Assembly: GCA_047947135.1 (NCBI GenBank)
Contig: CP170457.1
Coordinates: 3,968,001 to 4,032,000, forward strand
Length of the DNA stretch: 64,000 nucleotides
Direction of reading: 5' to 3'
Source of the DNA: Planctobacterium sp047947135
Lineage (GTDB): Bacteria; Pseudomonadota; Gammaproteobacteria; Enterobacterales; Alteromonadaceae
The notes beneath the pieces were generated by a model. It was not told the DNA's origin. It worked only from the letters and a program-made list of their open reading frames with translations, and did not search any database. Below, in pieces: positions 62,013 to 64,000 of the stretch (position 1 is its first letter; each line of letters starts with the position of its first letter). A program made the position numbers and the translations under genes.

Positions 62013-62936
62013 ATGAAGCCGCACCTTTCCCGCCGCAGATTTCTTAGCCACAGTGCTGCGTTTGCATTGGCGAATCATTTACCCGGCAGTTTTGCGGTAA
62101 ATTCTTCTACCGGTTTAGATAAAATCATTCCCAAAAGTAAAGAACGCATTCCCGCGTTAGGTATGGGAACCTGGATTACTTTTAATGTTGGCAATATCAC
62201 ATCACTAAGAAAACAGCGTAGCGAGGTACTACAGACTTTTTTCCAAATGGGTGGGGCTATGGTGGACTCATCACCGATGTATGGGTCTTCCGAAGCGGTA
62301 GTGGGTGATGCGCTAAACAGGATAAATGGACATAAGTCGCTATTCTCCGCCACGAAGGTGTGGACCTCAGATGACAATCGGGGAATTGTGCAATTTCAGC
62401 AATCGCTTCGCCTCTGGGGTATTGCTAAATTCGATCTAATGCAGGTGCACAACCTGCTTAACTGGCGCAATCATTTAGCCCTACTACAAGAACTGAAATC
62501 CCAGGGGTTAGTGCGCTATATCGGTATTACCACGTCACATGGTCGCAGACATGACGAACTACTGCATATTATGCAAACCTACGATATTGACTTCATTCAA
62601 CTCACTTTGAATATTGACGACAATGGCGCAGAAAACAGGTTATTGCCAACGGCGCTAGACAACGGCATCGCGGTGATCGCCAATCGCCCTTTTCAGGGTG
62701 GACGACTGCCTCAGATGTTTGCCAATAGCCCCTTGCCGGCGTTGGCAACGGACTATGAATGCGACTCCTGGCCACAACTGCTGCTGAAGTACGTTATTTC
62801 GCATCCGGCACTGACCTGCGCTATTCCCGCGACAACTCAGGTTGCCCACATGCGGGAAAATATGAGTGTGTTACAATCGCGGATACTCACGCAGCAAGAA
62901 CGGGCAAAGCTGCTACAGCTTGTCAGGTCAATGTAA
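62013..62936 (+). CDS. Aldo/keto reductase-family protein with Tat signal
   Basis: A 307-residue protein. The N-terminus (MKPHLSRRRFLSHSAAFALANHL) is a twin-arginine signal with the SRRRFL motif, so it is probably exported folded, with cofactor, to the periplasm. The AKR barrel follows: GMGTWITF, catalytic Tyr in VDSSPMYGSSEAVVG, Lys-containing ATKVWTSDD, and His in FDLMQVHNLLNW. Its substrate is unknown. It is divergent from metA. Confidence 0.87.
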   Translation: MKPHLSRRRFLSHSAAFALANHLPGSFAVNSSTGLDKIIPKSKERIPALGMGTWITFNVGNITSLRKQRSEVLQTFFQMGGAMVDSSPMYGSSEAVVGDALNRINGHKSLFSATKVWTSDDNRGIVQFQQSLRLWGIAKFDLMQVHNLLNWRNHLALLQELKSQGLVRYIGITTSHGRRHDELLHIMQTYDIDFIQLTLNIDDNGAENRLLPTALDNGIAVIANRPFQGGRLPQMFANSPLPALATDYECDSWPQLLLKYVISHPALTCAIPATTQVAHMRENMSVLQSRILTQQERAKLLQLVRSM

Positions 62937-62949
62937 CAAAAGGTAGCCA

Positions 62950-63627
62950 TTGCAAGATATATTCAGTTATTCCTTAAATGATTTTTTGTTGTTCTCCAGC
63001 GATACCTATATCGCGCTGGCTACTGATTTTGTCTCGCATTATATTTATTTGCTAATCATTCCTCTGCTCGCTGGTCTTTTACTCGCTGCTTTGTACAACG
63101 GGGGGCAACAGTTAAAACGACATTTGTTCTTTGTGATGCTCATTACAGTTATGCTACCCATCGGCATGTTTTATTTAAGCCATTACAGCCAGATTCAGCC
63201 ATTCTTTCTCTGGTTTTTAGGCGCAACTGGCATACAAATGTTACTGACCCTTTTTATCGCTTTTCGGTTTATGAAGGTCAAAGGGATGGCGCTCTTCACC
63301 ATCAAGGACTTACTGCCAGAACCACGGGCATTCCATCTGATTCTGCTTTCTATCTTATTGTTGCAGGCGGCTCTGGTATCCAAACACTGGCAGACTAGTT
63401 GGGAAATGGTTTTATTTGTTCCTGCCACTTACTGGTGGACAATGACGATGCTATTTTTGTTTTCATCTGCCAATATTCGAATTTGGCTATTACCCATTCC
63501 ACTAATTATGGCCATTGTGGAGATTGTCACTTTAAGTCTACTGAATATCCCGTTTGTGTGGCTTTATTTAGCGTTACCAGTGATAGTGTTCGTTGCTGCA
63601 CGGGTAAAATCCCCAAAACGCCTGTAA
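62950..63627 (+). CDS. Integral membrane protein, unknown
   Basis: A 225-residue hydrophobic protein with about seven membrane segments (for example YIYLLIIPLLAGLLLAALY, FFVMLITVMLPIGMFYL, FHLILLSILLLQAALVS). It starts at a TTG (62950) 13 nt after the reductase stop, with AAAGGT about 5 nt upstream, so it likely shares the transcript. I recognise no family. A link to the Tat-exported reductase as its membrane partner is possible but unproven. Confidence 0.6.
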   Translation: MQDIFSYSLNDFLLFSSDTYIALATDFVSHYIYLLIIPLLAGLLLAALYNGGQQLKRHLFFVMLITVMLPIGMFYLSHYSQIQPFFLWFLGATGIQMLLTLFIAFRFMKVKGMALFTIKDLLPEPRAFHLILLSILLLQAALVSKHWQTSWEMVLFVPATYWWTMTMLFLFSSANIRIWLLPIPLIMAIVEIVTLSLLNIPFVWLYLALPVIVFVAARVKSPKRL

Positions 63628-63665
63628 AGTCAGAGCATAACCTCCTTCTGGAGCAATCATTAAAT

Positions 63666-64000
63666 CTATTGCGCAAGGTATAAGGAGGGACCCAGAATTT
63701 GTTTTAATTCACCAGAATTTCTCATTTTTGTAATGATAGTATCTAGCTCTGCGACAAAAGCTCTGGAAGGCTTGCTATCACTGCATAAAAAACTGTCATT
63801 TTGAGTATGAAACAGGGAATCATCACCATATAGAATGGGTCTTTCACTATCTGCATTGAGCATATATTTTATGTCAGGCAAATAACCAATCATCAGATCT
63901 ATTCGACCTTTTTCCAGCAAAGCGACCACTTGGCTGTCATCATTCAAATCGACGAGTATATGATGCTGCAACTGATCAATTTTACTGCCAAAGGTGTTGC
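63666..64000 (-). CDS. Periplasmic solute-binding protein (SBP_bac_3-like), 5' partial
   Basis: The frame is open to the window edge, so only the C-terminal 110 or so residues are seen. The text ILVDLNDDSQVVALLEKGRIDLMIGYLPDIKYML, then FVAELDTIITKMRNSGELKQILGPSLYL, fits the second lobe of extracellular amino-acid-type binding proteins (transporter substrate-binding domain), which also serve as sensor-like proteins in marine gammaproteobacteria. Ligand unknown. Confidence 0.65.
   Translation of the reverse strand, partial: NTFGSKIDQLQHHILVDLNDDSQVVALLEKGRIDLMIGYLPDIKYMLNADSERPILYGDDSLFHTQNDSFLCSDSKPSRAFVAELDTIITKMRNSGELKQILGPSLYLAQ

Overview
The window is about 64 kb of chromosome from a marine-type gammaproteobacterium, most likely of the order Alteromonadales (Alteromonadaceae or a near relative). 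This is inferred from gene content and order. The order tRNA-Ser/tRNA-Arg, csrA, alaS, recX, the fadR<>nhaB-dsbB block, the fadD-rnd-ycgL-mltB-ycgM-ycgN block and tsaB-yoaA are all gammaproteobacterial. Two Na+/H+ antiporters (NhaA, NhaB) fit a marine life. No 16S rRNA gene is present, so the placement is an inference.

Layout. 1-6.3 kb: the end of an esterase-like protein, a GMC oxidoreductase, an HMG-CoA reductase with an extra N-terminal domain, and three mostly uncharacterised exported or membrane-associated genes. 6.3-12 kb: S10 carboxypeptidase, cupin, small exported protein, TetR regulator plus WS/DGAT acyltransferase, and an orphan ParA ATPase. 12-20.6 kb: DUF445 protein, DUF3336-patatin lipase, a 1106-residue propeller-amidohydrolase, two phasins and FadR. 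21-27.9 kb: NhaB, DsbB, NhaA, a Baeyer-Villiger-type monooxygenase and a Met-rich outer-membrane barrel with a small partner. 27.9-35.4 kb: the ycgN/ycgM/mltB/ycgL/rnd/fadD run, an alpha/beta hydrolase and a Slp lipoprotein. 35.4-38.6 kb: a gene-poor island with a decayed higBA, an intact relBE-like pair, a RibD-type reductase and a cupin, separated by attC-like hairpins and GTTATG boundary motifs; it resembles a small relic of integron cassettes. 38.6-48.4 kb: TsaB, YoaA, a TSUP transporter, a saccharopine-dehydrogenase-like reductase, DUF2164 and an RND efflux pair. 48.5-50.3 kb: an array of eight consecutive hairpins, a frameshifted IS630-type element and three tRNA genes. 50.4-57.1 kb: csrA, alaS, recX, a FemAB/GNAT-like protein, DUF808, DUF938 and a WbuC-type cupin. 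57.2-61.9 kb: metA and a methionine synthase split into two genes, preceded by a MetJ operator. 62-64 kb: a Tat-exported aldo/keto reductase, an integral membrane protein and the edge of a periplasmic solute-binding protein.

Lipid handling is a recurring theme: FadR, FadD, WS/DGAT, a patatin lipase, PhaI/PhaF-like phasins, a trans-acting enoyl-reductase-like protein and HMG-CoA reductase suggest a cell that stores wax esters or triacylglycerol and possibly polyhydroxyalkanoate. The methionine block is a clear regulon: MetJ sites, then metA, then the two halves of MetH.

I see no complete, clearly new defence or mobile system. The features most worth a second look are the hairpin array (48531-48693), the cassette-like island (35.5-38.55 kb), the split metH, the N-terminal domain of the HMG-CoA reductase and the unknown operon at 4.36-6.31 kb.
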